64,000 nt of DNA from Chelativorans sp. Marseille-P2723. GTDB taxonomy: Bacteria > Pseudomonadota > Alphaproteobacteria > Rhizobiales > Rhizobiaceae. This document shows, piece after piece, positions 9,494 through 18,748 of the stretch (positions are counted from its first letter, which is position 1; every line of letters starts with the position of its first letter). Below the pieces are notes generated by a model. The model had not been told where the DNA came from and did not search any database. It saw only the letters and a program-made list of their open reading frames with translations. The translations under genes and the position numbers were made by a program. The stretch covers positions 310,001 through 374,000 of the forward strand of contig NZ_CADDWI010000009.1 in NCBI RefSeq assembly GCF_902809845.1. The letters run 5' to 3'.

Positions 9494-10592
9494 TGAACCT
9501 CCGCGATGAAAATGGCGCCAGGTCGCCGCCAAGACGTCCTTGAATCAATTTCTCGACCAAGGCAGAGCTATGGAAGGGAGCAAGGGTTACGCCACTATGG
9601 ACGCTAACGGCATAGACACCGGGCAGTTGGGATGATTCTTCATAGACCGGAATTCCGTCGGGGGTCATGATGCGCAAAGCGCCCCAACTTCGAACTACCC
9701 GAGCATGCTTTAAGATGGGGAATGCCTGCGCAGCACGCCGGGCGGTCTCACGAAGAATCGGCAAGGTTGTTCCATCATCAAACCCGGCCTCCTCCGAAGA
9801 CTCGCCTATGATGCAACCACCCTCGACCGTCTGTCTGATAAAGTTTGTTCCGTAGTCGAGGAAGGGGGCAAGCTTTTCCGTAACAAGAACCTGGCCCCGG
9901 ACGGGCCTTACTGGCGCGTTAATACCGGCTATCGCTGCCAATTCCTTGTTGGCAAGGCCTGCGGCGAGTACAATTCGTGAGCCGGCAGTTACACCGTCGG
10001 TCGTTTCCAGCGTATACCCCATGCCTTCAGGCCGAAAGGACAGGAGCTTGCAACGCGGGCGATAGGCACCACCCCGTCTCTGGAACGCCAGGATAAGCGC
10101 GCGTAAAAGATGAAGCGGGTTTGCCGTACCGTCGTCTGGCGAAAACGTTGCACCGACGATGCTCGGTCCCACCCCGGCAAGGCGCTTCCTCAATTCGGAG
10201 CCATCGAGAATTTCGAAAGGGCTTGATACCGATGCGGCACGGTCGATCGCCCGCATCATTGCGGTACGCTTCTGAAAGTCCTCATGCGTAAAGCACAAAT
10301 AGAAGGCACCCGGGCGCCGAAAGTGGAGATCAATTTCAGTTTCCGCCTGCAGCTCATTCGCATAAGAGGCCCAACTATTCGCTGCCGCGCGGGTCAGGTC
10401 CGCATAGGCTGGGTTATTGTGCCCTTTGCCCTGAACCCAGATATTGCCGAAATTCCCCCGCGCAGCGCGATGCGCTATGTCTCCTTCGTCTAGCAGCATG
10501 ACGCTTAACCCATTACGTGCTAGTCCGTAGGCGATGGCTGCACCCACAGTACCACCGCCAACGACAACGAAATCGGGGGATTTCGGGTCCAT
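9477..10592 (-). CDS. FAD-dependent DAO-family oxidoreductase (opine oxidase B/HcnC-like)
   Basis: The 371-residue flavoprotein has the N-terminal FAD motif VVVGGGTVGAAIAYGLA and the RGNFGNIWVQGKG segment characteristic of octopine/nopaline oxidase subunit B and related D-amino acid dehydrogenases. A C-terminal SVHSGVTLAP segment closes the FAD site. It would be the catalytic subunit that oxidises an amine to an imine, with the 2Fe-2S and NAD(P)/FAD proteins as partners. It is followed by the two partner genes with overlaps and preceded by a racemase gene 10 bp upstream, so all are probably one operon. Confidence 0.9.
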   Translation of the reverse strand: MDPKSPDFVVVGGGTVGAAIAYGLARNGLSVMLLDEGDIAHRAARGNFGNIWVQGKGHNNPAYADLTRAAANSWASYANELQAETEIDLHFRRPGAFYLCFTHEDFQKRTAMMRAIDRAASVSSPFEILDGSELRKRLAGVGPSIVGATFSPDDGTANPLHLLRALILAFQRRGGAYRPRCKLLSFRPEGMGYTLETTDGVTAGSRIVLAAGLANKELAAIAGINAPVRPVRGQVLVTEKLAPFLDYGTNFIRQTVEGGCIIGESSEEAGFDDGTTLPILRETARRAAQAFPILKHARVVRSWGALRIMTPDGIPVYEESSQLPGVYAVSVHSGVTLAPFHSSALVEKLIQGRLGGDLAPFSSRRFNVQKA

Positions 10593-10602
10593 GATTAGAC
10601 CC

Positions 10603-11313
10603 TTACTGGTTGATGAAGCGTCGGGGACGCAGGCTAGCCTGGAACAGGTTGACCATGGTCAGCGTGTCGAAAACGGGAAGACCCAACGCGTCGGAAATAT
10701 CAGCGCTAAAGGGGGCAAGGTTGGTGCATTCCAAAACCAATGCCCCAACGTCGGGATTCTGCTCAACCATCTGGCGGGCCGTAGCAACAACCTCCTGGCG
10801 AAGCGTGCCAAAGCTAACCGAGTTGTCGCCCTCCTTGATCCACCGTACAAAATTTGAGTCTTGCGCCATCCCCATGACAGGCGTGTCTTGAGCGATGCCT
10901 ACCGCGTCGAGATAGGGTCCGTTCAGCACGTCGCCATTATAGGTGAGAATTCCAACGCGCTTCCCGGTCGGCAGCATTCGCTCGACCATCGGCACCTGAA
11001 GAAGACTGCTTGTTGCAACGGGAACACTGCAATAGTCCGCAAGTTCCCGTTGATAAATCGAAAGAAAACCGCAGGTGGTTGTAATGCCGTCCACTCCAGA
11101 GGCTATCAGCTCATCCGCTGCCAGCTTGAATGGCTCCAAAAGGCTGGAGTTGTGGAGCTCTGTCATCTTGGACGGAACTGCACCCTTCACCACCTTGTAC
11201 TGGACCGGGAACGACCAGGTTTCGGCATTACCAATATCACCTAGATAGCGGCGAAAGGCGCTCTCAACCATCAGAATGCCGACAGAGACACCATAATAGA
11301 TCTTCTTTCTCAT
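10603..11313 (-). CDS. Aspartate/glutamate racemase family protein
   Basis: This 236-residue protein belongs to the Asp/Glu/hydantoin racemase superfamily. It has the two catalytic-type cysteines in their usual settings: GITTTCGFL near residue 83 and LVLECTNL near 195. The middle reads GKRVGILTYNGD, typical of the uncharacterised branch found in catabolic operons. It lies between the PLP enzyme and the opine-oxidase-like genes. It may interconvert stereoisomers so that the DAO-type enzyme can act (inference). Confidence 0.85.
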   Translation of the reverse strand: MRKKIYYGVSVGILMVESAFRRYLGDIGNAETWSFPVQYKVVKGAVPSKMTELHNSSLLEPFKLAADELIASGVDGITTTCGFLSIYQRELADYCSVPVATSSLLQVPMVERMLPTGKRVGILTYNGDVLNGPYLDAVGIAQDTPVMGMAQDSNFVRWIKEGDNSVSFGTLRQEVVATARQMVEQNPDVGALVLECTNLAPFSADISDALGLPVFDTLTMVNLFQASLRPRRFINQ

Positions 11314-11368
11314 CTATCGTTCCAGTTCAGGTTAGAATTCACGCGCCACAGCGCCTTTGGCAACACAG

Positions 11369-12556
11369 TCAGTCAGGAATCTTGTCGAGTGCCTGCTTAA
11401 GATCCGCCTCGAGATCGATCGGATCTTCAAGACCAACAGAAATACGCACCAGACTCCCGCGCTCATTCCAGCGGGTAGCCGTACGTGAATTGGTCGGATC
11501 GCCGGGCAGCACAAGGCTTTCGAACCCACCCCAAGAAAAGCCTAGCCCGAATATGTTAAGTGCCTCTGCAAAGATTGCTGCCGAAGCGCGATCTTCTGAA
11601 TTCAGCACGAAAGCGAAAAGGCCGCTAGCGCCTGTAAAGTCGCGTTTCCATATTGCATGGTCTGGATGAGATGGCAGCGCCGGGTGGATTACCTTCTTCA
11701 CCTTAGGATGGCATTCAAGCCATTTGGCAATTCTGATACCGTTTTGGCCATGCTCACGCAAACGGAGCGATAGCGTCCGTAATCCGCGGGAGGCCAAGAA
11801 AACATCTTCCGAGCTAACCCGATATCCAAGCCAGTTCGCTGCCGCACGCAGCGCGGTGTAATGCTCTTGGCCGGCACAAACCAAACCAAGCATGCCGTCG
11901 GAGTGACCTATCACATATTTGGTTGCAGCCTGGACAACGATGTCGACGCCAAGTGCTGTCGCTTTCATGCATATGGCTGTTGCCCATGTATTGTCACAGA
12001 CGGTCAATATACCGGATTGTCTAGCCACCCGCGCGATGGCCGGAATATCCTGAATTTCAAAGGTTAGAGACCCGGGCGATTCTAAGTAGATCATCTTGGT
12101 ATTTGCCCGAAGAAGATCACGGATATCGCTGCCAATTCGAGGATCATAGTAAGTGATCTCGATACCGTTTCGCTGGATGAAAGAATCCAGTGCTACGCGG
12201 GCAGGCTCGTATACGGAATCAGTGACAAGAACGTGATCCCCGGGCTTGAGAAACGCCACCAATGGCAGCACACAAGCAGCAAGACCGGAAGGGACTGCAA
12301 TAGTTCCATAAACCCCTTCGAGCTTTGAGATCGCACTTTCAAACGCAAAAACATCGGGCGTTCCAAAGCGGCCGTAAAAAAGCTCGCCTTGCTTAAACTT
12401 ATCAGCCTTTGAAGCCTCAAGCTGCGCCATCGTCTCGAAGGAAATCGTCGAGGCGCGGTAAATGGGCGAATTTACTGGAACCTTTTCCCCGCTTGGACGG
12501 CCAAGGTGGCAAAGCGTCGTGCTGACAGCCAGGTCGCCATCAAAATTGCTGCCCAT
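11369..12556 (-). CDS. Cys/Met metabolism PLP-dependent enzyme (cystathionine beta-lyase-like)
   Basis: The 395-residue protein is a trans-sulfuration enzyme. It has YGRFGTP near residue 55, the cofactor-stacking SGLAA region, and the PLP lysine in AATKYVIGHSDGM. The family includes cystathionine beta-lyase, cystathionine gamma-synthase and methionine gamma-lyase, so it most likely breaks or makes a C-S bond. The ATG at 12556 follows a GGGGGAG ribosome-binding site; the frame extends 29 residues upstream but into a likely operator. It diverges from the GntR gene, whose protein probably controls it. Confidence 0.87.
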   Translation of the reverse strand: MGSNFDGDLAVSTTLCHLGRPSGEKVPVNSPIYRASTISFETMAQLEASKADKFKQGELFYGRFGTPDVFAFESAISKLEGVYGTIAVPSGLAACVLPLVAFLKPGDHVLVTDSVYEPARVALDSFIQRNGIEITYYDPRIGSDIRDLLRANTKMIYLESPGSLTFEIQDIPAIARVARQSGILTVCDNTWATAICMKATALGVDIVVQAATKYVIGHSDGMLGLVCAGQEHYTALRAAANWLGYRVSSEDVFLASRGLRTLSLRLREHGQNGIRIAKWLECHPKVKKVIHPALPSHPDHAIWKRDFTGASGLFAFVLNSEDRASAAIFAEALNIFGLGFSWGGFESLVLPGDPTNSRTATRWNERGSLVRISVGLEDPIDLEADLKQALDKIPD

Positions 12557-12597
12557 CAGCTCCCCCCTCTCCGGCAAACTGGGTGCACTAAAGCCTA

Positions 12598-12643
12598 TTG
12601 CATGCCAAAGGTCAATATTGTATGCCAAATTAATTGCATACAA
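12598..12643. promoter_or_regulatory. Probable GntR operator: TTGYATGC repeats
   Basis: The divergent region between the PLP enzyme gene and the GntR gene contains a perfect 8-bp inverted repeat, TTGTATGC at 12618-12625 and GCATACAA at 12636-12643. A direct copy of the left arm, TTGCATGCCAA, starts at 12598, exactly 20 bp before the corresponding TTGTATGCCAA. Such repeats are typical of FCD-type GntR operators. The regulator could repress both divergent units and itself. Confidence 0.6.
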
Positions 12644-12709
12644 ATTGATGATTGATAGAAAGGAGCAAACCTGCTGCGAGGAATGTTCCGACGGCAGGGA
12701 GACGCTAGA

Positions 12710-13399
12710 ATGAGAGATGAGGTGTTATCGCTACCGCAGCAGGTCGCCGAATATATTCGTTATCAAATCATCCATGACATCCTAAAGCCCGGCGAACGAA
12801 TCCGTGAACGGCATATCGCCGAGACTTTGAACGTTTCGCGCACACCCTTGCGAGACGCATTGCAGATTCTCGCTATGGAGCGCCTCGTCGAGTTGCATCC
12901 CAATAGAGGCGCAACTATCGTCGATCCAGACACACAAGAGCTATCGCATATGCTCACGGTTTATTCGGAGTTGGAAGTGCTAGCTGGGCGCCTGGCTGCG
13001 CGACATGCGACAGAAGCCGATATTCTTAGACTTGAGCAGTGTAGCGTGGAGATGGATTTTGCCTTCAAGAGAGGCGATCGAGCCAGGTATTTCGCTGCAA
13101 ATCAAGGCTTCCATCTAGCTATTATTAAGGCTTCGCACAATCCGGTCCTGATCGAGATGCACGGTCACCTGAATATCAGGCTCTACCGTATCAGATACCT
13201 GGCGGTAATGAATGCGTCGGAATGGAAAGTCGCGGCCAGTGAACATGGCAGCCTACTTGAAGCGCTACGCAATCGAGACGGGGATTTGCTTGCAGAACTA
13301 CAGACAAAACATCTGAACTTTGCTTGGCGCCTCATTCAGGCGGCTGAAAGCACACGACCCGCTCCGGCAAACCGGCTCCTGGAGCGGCAGGACGACTAG
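12710..13399 (+). CDS. GntR-family (FCD) transcriptional regulator
   Basis: The 229-residue regulator has an N-terminal winged helix (QVAEYIRYQI, GERIRERHIAETLNVSRTPLRDAL) and a C-terminal all-helical FCD ligand domain with the expected metal-binding type residues (E76LEVLAGRLAARHA region, then FHLAIIKASHN). The ATG at 12710 was preferred over 12683 because a GGGAG sequence lies about 7 bases upstream. It diverges from the PLP enzyme and is followed 58 bp later by the molybdoenzyme gene, so it probably controls this catabolic block in response to a small organic acid. Confidence 0.9.
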   Translation: MRDEVLSLPQQVAEYIRYQIIHDILKPGERIRERHIAETLNVSRTPLRDALQILAMERLVELHPNRGATIVDPDTQELSHMLTVYSELEVLAGRLAARHATEADILRLEQCSVEMDFAFKRGDRARYFAANQGFHLAIIKASHNPVLIEMHGHLNIRLYRIRYLAVMNASEWKVAASEHGSLLEALRNRDGDLLAELQTKHLNFAWRLIQAAESTRPAPANRLLERQDD

Positions 13400-13457
13400 C
13401 ATTTTGCCCAGCTCACAACCGAAACACGGCTTTTGCACCTAGAGGAAACGTGTCATC

Positions 13458-15782
13458 ATGTTGCCCGAACCGACAAATCCGACGGTAATCGCTCATTGGG
13501 GCTCATATCGAGCTCAGTTCAGCGGTAATCGGCTCAAGGAACTTCTGCCGATTGAGGGCGATCCCGATCCATCCCCATTGGCAAACTCGATGATCGACGC
13601 GCTTGATAATCCAAGCCGGATCAGGAAACCAGCAATCCGAAAATCCTTTCTCGATGGCGGTCACGCATCAGGTAATAAGAGAGGATGCGATCCGTTCGTC
13701 GAGGTTGAGTGGGATGAAGCGTTGACGTTAGCCGCGTCGGAACTGGAGCGCGTCGCGGAGACTTATGGAAATGCTGCAATCTATGGTGGTTCCTATGGAT
13801 GGGCTAGCGCCGGACGTTTCCACCATGCACAAAGCCAAATCCATCGGTTTCTGAATTGTCTGGGAGGATATACAAAGTCGGTCCAGAATTACAGCTACGC
13901 TGCGGCTGACACCATCGTTCCCTATATTCTCGGCAATAAAGACGGGCTGGTCTCAAAGCACAGCTCATTGCGTTCGATTGCCGAGAACTCAGAAATGATC
14001 GTGATGTTCGGCGGACTGCCTCGGAAGAACGCACAGGTTAGCTCTGGTGGAATTTCAAGACACATCCTGCAAGAAACATTGGATAAAGCAGCAGCGAAAG
14101 GCACCCGACTTATAAACATCAGCCCAATCAGAGACGATGCAGTATGTGATCCCGCGCCAGAATGGATCCCCTTGATTCCAAATACCGACCTGGCCTTGAT
14201 CCTCGGCATAGGGCATACGTTATTATCGCGCGATCTTCACAACCAGGCTTTTCTAGAGCGCTATACGGTTGGCTTTTCTAAATTTGCTGAGTATCTCACG
14301 GGAGCCTCGGATGGCGTTGAAAAGTCCGCACAATGGGCGAGCGCCATCACGGGGGTGCCAACAGAAACCATCATAGGACTGGCCACCGAAATGGCATCTC
14401 ACCGCGTGATGATCATGATGGCATGGTCGTTGCAACGCGCGGATCATGGGGAGCAACCATACTGGGGTGCAATTGCGCTGGCTTGCATGCTTGGACAGAT
14501 CGGCTTGCCGGGCGGTGGATTTGGCTTCGGATACGGTTCGGTTAACGGAATCGGGAATGCTATCGTAGAAATGCCGTGGCCTTCCTTGCCGCAGGGAACA
14601 AACAAGGTCGATAGTTATATTCCCGTCGCGCGCATTGCGGATATGCTTCTGCACCCGGGAGAAACCTTTGAATTTAACGGAGCGCAGCTTACCTACCCGG
14701 ACATCAAGCTTATTTATTGGGCAGGCGGGAACCCATTTCATCATCACCAGGACCTGAACCGGCTCAGGAAGGCTTGGGCGCGCCCCGAAACCGTGATTGT
14801 CAATGAATCATGGTGGAATCCGTTGGCCAAGCATGCGGACATCGTTTTCCCAGTAACAACAGCTTTGGAGCGCAATGACATTGCGGCTTCAAGTCGAGAT
14901 CGCTTCATCGGCGCCTCACATAAGGTTGCAGAACCCTATGAGCAGGCGCGCAATGATTATGATGTATTCGCCGCGATTGCAGAAAAGTTAGGGTGCGCCG
15001 ACGCCTTCACTGAAGGCCGCGATGAAGAAGCCTGGTTGAGACATCTCTACCTTAACGCCGTGCAAAATGCTGGCCGGGTTGGTATCAACCTTCCAGATTT
15101 CGAATCCTTCTGGAAAGCGGGCTTTGTCCTCCTCCCAGAGCCGGAGAATGATCGGCCACTACTGGATAGGTTTATCACCGATCCGGAAAGCAATCCGCTG
15201 CAAACGCCTAGCGGCAAGATCGAGCTCTTCTCGGAACGTATCGAGAGGTTCGGATACGATGATTGTCCCGGGCACCCCGCATGGTTGGAGCCTTATGAAT
15301 GGTTGGGAAGCGCGTCACGCTCGGCGACATCGCTACACCTGATTTCAAACCAGCCAGCCACCCGCCTTCATAGTCAATATGACAGTGGCAGCTACTCACG
15401 CTCCTTCAAGATCGAGGGGCGCGAGGTAGCGCGGATAAATCCTTCGGACGCAGCGGCAAGAAACATCCAAAACGGAGATATAGTTAGATTATTCAATCAA
15501 CGCGGGAGTTGCCTCGCTGCTGCGTTGCTGTCCGACGAGATTCGACAAGGCGTGATTCAGCTATCGACGGGAGCGTGGTACGACCCACTCGATCCCGACA
15601 GCCCGAACTCACTCGAGAAGCACGGCAATCCCAATGTACTCACGAAGGATCAAGGGACATCAAAGCTTGCTCAAGGACCTAGTGCCCAAACCTGTTTGGT
15701 CGAAATGGAACTTTATGATGGTGAACCAAGCCCGGTCACCGCTTTCGACCCTCCAACCTTTGTTTCTCGCAATCAAACCTAA
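13458..15782 (+). CDS. Molybdopterin-dependent S-/N-oxide reductase (BisC/TorA family)
   Basis: The 774-residue protein is a DMSO reductase-family molybdoenzyme. It reads IAHWGSYRA at the N-terminus and YGGSYGWASAGRFHHAQSQ around residue 109, where Ser112 fits the serine Mo ligand of BisC, TorA and DorA. It has PGGGFGFGYGS near 350, WAGGNPFHHHQDLNRL near 420 and a C-terminal cap domain (NPSDAAARNIQNGDIVRLFN). No twin-arginine or other signal peptide is present, so it should be cytoplasmic, like biotin sulfoxide reductase. It may reduce a sulfoxide such as a cysteine S-conjugate sulfoxide or methionine sulfoxide; an N-oxide is also possible. Confidence 0.88.
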   Translation: MLPEPTNPTVIAHWGSYRAQFSGNRLKELLPIEGDPDPSPLANSMIDALDNPSRIRKPAIRKSFLDGGHASGNKRGCDPFVEVEWDEALTLAASELERVAETYGNAAIYGGSYGWASAGRFHHAQSQIHRFLNCLGGYTKSVQNYSYAAADTIVPYILGNKDGLVSKHSSLRSIAENSEMIVMFGGLPRKNAQVSSGGISRHILQETLDKAAAKGTRLINISPIRDDAVCDPAPEWIPLIPNTDLALILGIGHTLLSRDLHNQAFLERYTVGFSKFAEYLTGASDGVEKSAQWASAITGVPTETIIGLATEMASHRVMIMMAWSLQRADHGEQPYWGAIALACMLGQIGLPGGGFGFGYGSVNGIGNAIVEMPWPSLPQGTNKVDSYIPVARIADMLLHPGETFEFNGAQLTYPDIKLIYWAGGNPFHHHQDLNRLRKAWARPETVIVNESWWNPLAKHADIVFPVTTALERNDIAASSRDRFIGASHKVAEPYEQARNDYDVFAAIAEKLGCADAFTEGRDEEAWLRHLYLNAVQNAGRVGINLPDFESFWKAGFVLLPEPENDRPLLDRFITDPESNPLQTPSGKIELFSERIERFGYDDCPGHPAWLEPYEWLGSASRSATSLHLISNQPATRLHSQYDSGSYSRSFKIEGREVARINPSDAAARNIQNGDIVRLFNQRGSCLAAALLSDEIRQGVIQLSTGAWYDPLDPDSPNSLEKHGNPNVLTKDQGTSKLAQGPSAQTCLVEMELYDGEPSPVTAFDPPTFVSRNQT

Positions 15783-15798
15783 CCGTAGGAAAATATAA

Positions 15799-16140
15799 GT
15801 GAAGCGCATAGACTCGAATTCCCGACGCAGTCGGGCAGTTGTTACCAACGGAATTTGTCACCTGGGCGGGCAGGTAGCTGACGATGTTAACGGTGATATC
15901 CGTGTACAGACACAGCAGGCCCTTGCGAAAATTGACGATCTTCTGGCCCAGGCAGGTACTGATAAGTCCAAGCTCGTTTCGGTAACGATATGGCTGAAGA
16001 GTATGGATGACTATGCCGGCATGAATGAAGTGTGGGATCGTTGGATCGATCCTCAAAACCCGCCGGCGCGCGCCTGTGGTGAAGTTCGCATGGCGGACGA
16101 TCGTTTTCGTGTCGAAATCATCGCTACCGCTGCCGTATAG
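15799..16140 (+). CDS. RidA-family (YjgF) protein
   Basis: This 113-residue protein has the RidA fold signature: GGQVADDVNGDIRVQTQQALAKIDDLL followed by VSVTIWLKSMDDYAGMNEVWDRW and a C-terminal PARACGEVRM with the expected arginine. RidA proteins hydrolyse reactive enamines and imines such as 2-aminoacrylate to keto acids and ammonia. The gene starts at a GTG 16 bp after the molybdoenzyme, with AGGAAAA upstream. Its place beside a PLP lyase and an amine-oxidising flavoprotein, both sources of imines, makes functional sense. Confidence 0.88.
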   Translation: MKRIDSNSRRSRAVVTNGICHLGGQVADDVNGDIRVQTQQALAKIDDLLAQAGTDKSKLVSVTIWLKSMDDYAGMNEVWDRWIDPQNPPARACGEVRMADDRFRVEIIATAAV

Positions 16141-16342
16141 ATGGCAGTGGATCAGCAAGATGCCTTATCGCACATATGCCTCGGCTTCTCATCAAGCGGA
16201 GCGCGGATGCTAAGGCAACGATTTTCGCGAGCCCGTCGTGATACTGAGCTAATGATCATGCTGACCTGGAGATCGCTCGTTTCACGGACCGTCCAAACCA
16301 CTACAAACAAGTTCTTCGAATTCACTTAAGGGGAAGCAGTTA

Positions 16343-17323
16343 ATGAAGGCGCTAGTGCTGATAGAACACGGCCCGACCACCAACTTTGAGATCCGGGATA
16401 TCGCTCAGCCCGAGCCGACGGAGGGGCAGGTACTCGTCGAAATTGCGGCCTCCTCTCTGAACCCGATAGATAACAAGATCCGTGGTGGCCTGCCGATCGG
16501 CCCTGAGCTCCCGGCACCGATTGGATGCGACTTTGCTGGACGTGTTGCAGCAGTCGGTAATGGCGTCACGAAGTTCAAGGTCGGAGACGAAGTCTTTGGT
16601 TGTGCCGGAGGTGTGAAGGGGCGCGGCGGAACGCTGGCAGAGTACATTGCCGCAGATCAAGAACTAATCGCCATCAGGCCCAGCAATATCTCCTTTCGAG
16701 AAGCAGCTGCACTGCCGCTTGTGTCTATTACAGCGACCAATTTGCTTGAACGTCTACAGTTGCGCGAGGATGACAGGTTGCTCATCCATGGAGGAGTTGG
16801 CGGTGTCGGGCATATTGCACTTCAACTTGCCCGCGGCATCGTAAAATCAATCGCGGTCACTGTTGAAAGCAGTGAGGATGCCGAGCTAGCTAGCAGCTTG
16901 GGCGCTGATGAAGTTGTTCTTTTCAGAGAGGAAGAACCAGCCGCCTACACCCAGCGTCTAACCGGCGGCAAAGGGTTTACCGCAATCATCGATACAGTGG
17001 GAGGAACCCATCTGACGAAGTCATTCGAAGCGGCTGCATTGGAGGCTCGCATTGCGACCACGGCTGCACGCGCAGAACTCGACCTCGGCCCAGTCCATGC
17101 AAAAGCGCTCACGTTGCATGGCATATTCATGTTAATCCCAATGTTGCACAACTATAATAAGCATAGACATGGCGAGATACTTGACAATATTCGGGACGAC
17201 GTTGAGGCTGGTAAGTTGAAGCCGATTGTCGACGAACGCCGTTTCACGCTGGCCGAGGCACCGCACGCATACGACGAACTTGAAGCGGGACGCGCCAGAG
17301 GCAAGATCGTCATCGATATTTGA
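16343..17323 (+). CDS. NAD(P)H quinone oxidoreductase-like MDR protein
   Basis: The 326-residue protein is a zinc-independent medium-chain dehydrogenase/reductase. The N-terminal GroES-like domain has SSLNPIDNKIRGG and GCDFAGRVAAVG; the nucleotide-binding domain has HGGVGGVGHIALQLAR near residue 150. No structural zinc cysteine set is visible. Relatives reduce quinones or enoyl compounds with NADPH. It is separated from ridA by 202 bp, so it may have its own promoter. The substrate is unknown. Confidence 0.87.
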   Translation: MKALVLIEHGPTTNFEIRDIAQPEPTEGQVLVEIAASSLNPIDNKIRGGLPIGPELPAPIGCDFAGRVAAVGNGVTKFKVGDEVFGCAGGVKGRGGTLAEYIAADQELIAIRPSNISFREAAALPLVSITATNLLERLQLREDDRLLIHGGVGGVGHIALQLARGIVKSIAVTVESSEDAELASSLGADEVVLFREEEPAAYTQRLTGGKGFTAIIDTVGGTHLTKSFEAAALEARIATTAARAELDLGPVHAKALTLHGIFMLIPMLHNYNKHRHGEILDNIRDDVEAGKLKPIVDERRFTLAEAPHAYDELEAGRARGKIVIDI

Positions 17324-17338
17324 CAGATAAGCCCCTCA

Positions 17339-17359
17339 CCGTCCGTGCTCCGCGGACGG
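17339..17359. terminator. Stem-loop after the MDR oxidoreductase gene
   Basis: A perfect 7-bp stem (CCGTCCG at 17339-17345 and CGGACGG at 17353-17359, 7-base loop) starts 15 bp after the stop codon at 17323. It is followed by TTAAATCTT rather than a clean T run, so termination is plausible but not certain. It also abuts the end of the decayed IS630 transposase and could belong to that element. Confidence 0.4.
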
Positions 17360-18145
17360 TTAAATCTTCAGGAGCGCCTTGAGCTTTGAGAATGCCATCT
17401 CGATCGGATTGAAGTCGGGTGAATAGCGCGGCAACAGGAGCCGCGCACCAACCTTCTCGATCGCCTCGCGCACACCGCTGATTTGCGGGCTGGTATGCTA
17501 TCCACGACGTCGCCGGGGCAAAGCTCGGGTGCGAGAACCTGCTCCGCATAGGCGAGGAAGGCCTGACCGTTCAGCAGCATCCGCGCGGCCCTGCCGTTCA
17601 ACCGCAAGCCGGCGCTGAAGGTGATGGTTTCCCAATGGCCATGAGGGAACGGCCGCCCGGCACCGCTGCCGCACAGGCTGCGCCCACGTGATTATGCCAT
17701 CTTTGTGGATGCCGTAGTCTCATCGATGAAGATCAGTCTATCGGGATCGAGGTCGCATGGGCCGTCGAACGAAGCTATGCGGCGGCGCAGGACATCGGGA
17801 CGCTGCTGCTCTGAAGCGTGCGCCGTCTTTCTTTGAACGTGATGCCGCGCCGGTCGAGGAACAGCCAGCCGTCAACGGCGCTGCCCGCACGCGTGCTCGC
17901 TCTCCGATCGGGCCAAGCGTGACCTCCGGCTACGTCTCAATGAGGTCAAGAATGAAGGCCTCATGCGCGACAAGCTTGGAGCGCGACGGCTGTCCCTAAT
18001 TGCGGGCTTGTGTCTTGCCGGTCCCGTGATAGCGGCGATACCAGTTCCTGGCTGTCAAATTCCCGATCCGGAAGCGAGGAAAGTCTTGAGGAAATAGGAA
18101 GAGAAATTGTTGGGCAGCCGCATAGGCGCTCCCGCCGTAACCATC
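17360..18145 (-). pseudogene. Decayed IS630-family transposase
   Basis: Read on the minus strand in changing frames, this stretch gives recognisable IS630 transposase pieces in the correct order. They are WYRRYHGTGKT, AHEAFILDLIE followed by PEVTLG, LIFIDET (catalytic DDE region), PHGHWETITF, GQAFLAYAEQVLAPELCPGD, GVREAIEKVGARLL, and finally RYSPDFNPIEMAFSKLKALLK before a stop at 17360-17362. Several frameshifts and internal stops break it, so it is inactive. No terminal inverted repeats were found. It marks past insertion at the right edge of the catabolic block. Confidence 0.8.
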
Positions 18146-18268
18146 CTTCCCACGGCGCAGGAATTTCCACAGCATTTCTCAGCCGCCAGTAAAGCGATAT
18201 GTCGGGCCATTTACCACTTGATGGCGCTTTATTCATCCTCTCAGCCCCTTGTATAATCACGGCTCAAT

Positions 18269-18358
18269 CCATGTTGCATCCATGTCGCGTCGAGTAGCCG
18301 AGCACGATGAAAAACCTTGAAAATCAAGGGAGTACATTTGCAACATGATGCAACATGG
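18269..18358. repeat. 12-bp inverted repeat downstream of tRNA-Phe
   Basis: CCATGTTGCATC at 18269-18280 is the exact reverse complement of GATGCAACATGG at 18347-18358. The right arm is preceded by a second direct GCAACATG at 18340-18347. The pair lies 36 to 125 bp beyond the 3' end of tRNA-Phe, between the tRNA and the IS630 remnant. It could be a recombination or integrase arm-type site, but no integrase is present in the window. Confidence 0.45.
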
Positions 18359-18393
18359 TTTCGGGGAAGGATGGGAAAACTGCCTGATTTTGT

Positions 18394-18469
<76 letters not shown>

Positions 18470-18748
18470 TTCCATGTTAGGGCGGGGCTTGCCGCGCCTG
18501 ACCGGCAACGTTGGCGATCGCCGAAAGCGCGTGGGTTATAGCATGAGTTCGTGCGCTGTCCAGCGCCTTTGGCATTAAAAAACCTCTGCAACGGGCGAGC
18601 GGAGGATTCCTCCACAGGACCACCGCATCTCGTTCCGCTAAAGGGCGTCAGGAAAGAAGAAGGCGTTCGAAGGGAATCCCAACAGATGCCCTTTGGTAAC
18701 AAGCACTATGCCGGACGCTCTTCCGCTTGGCTGCCTGTTTTGCTCCGC

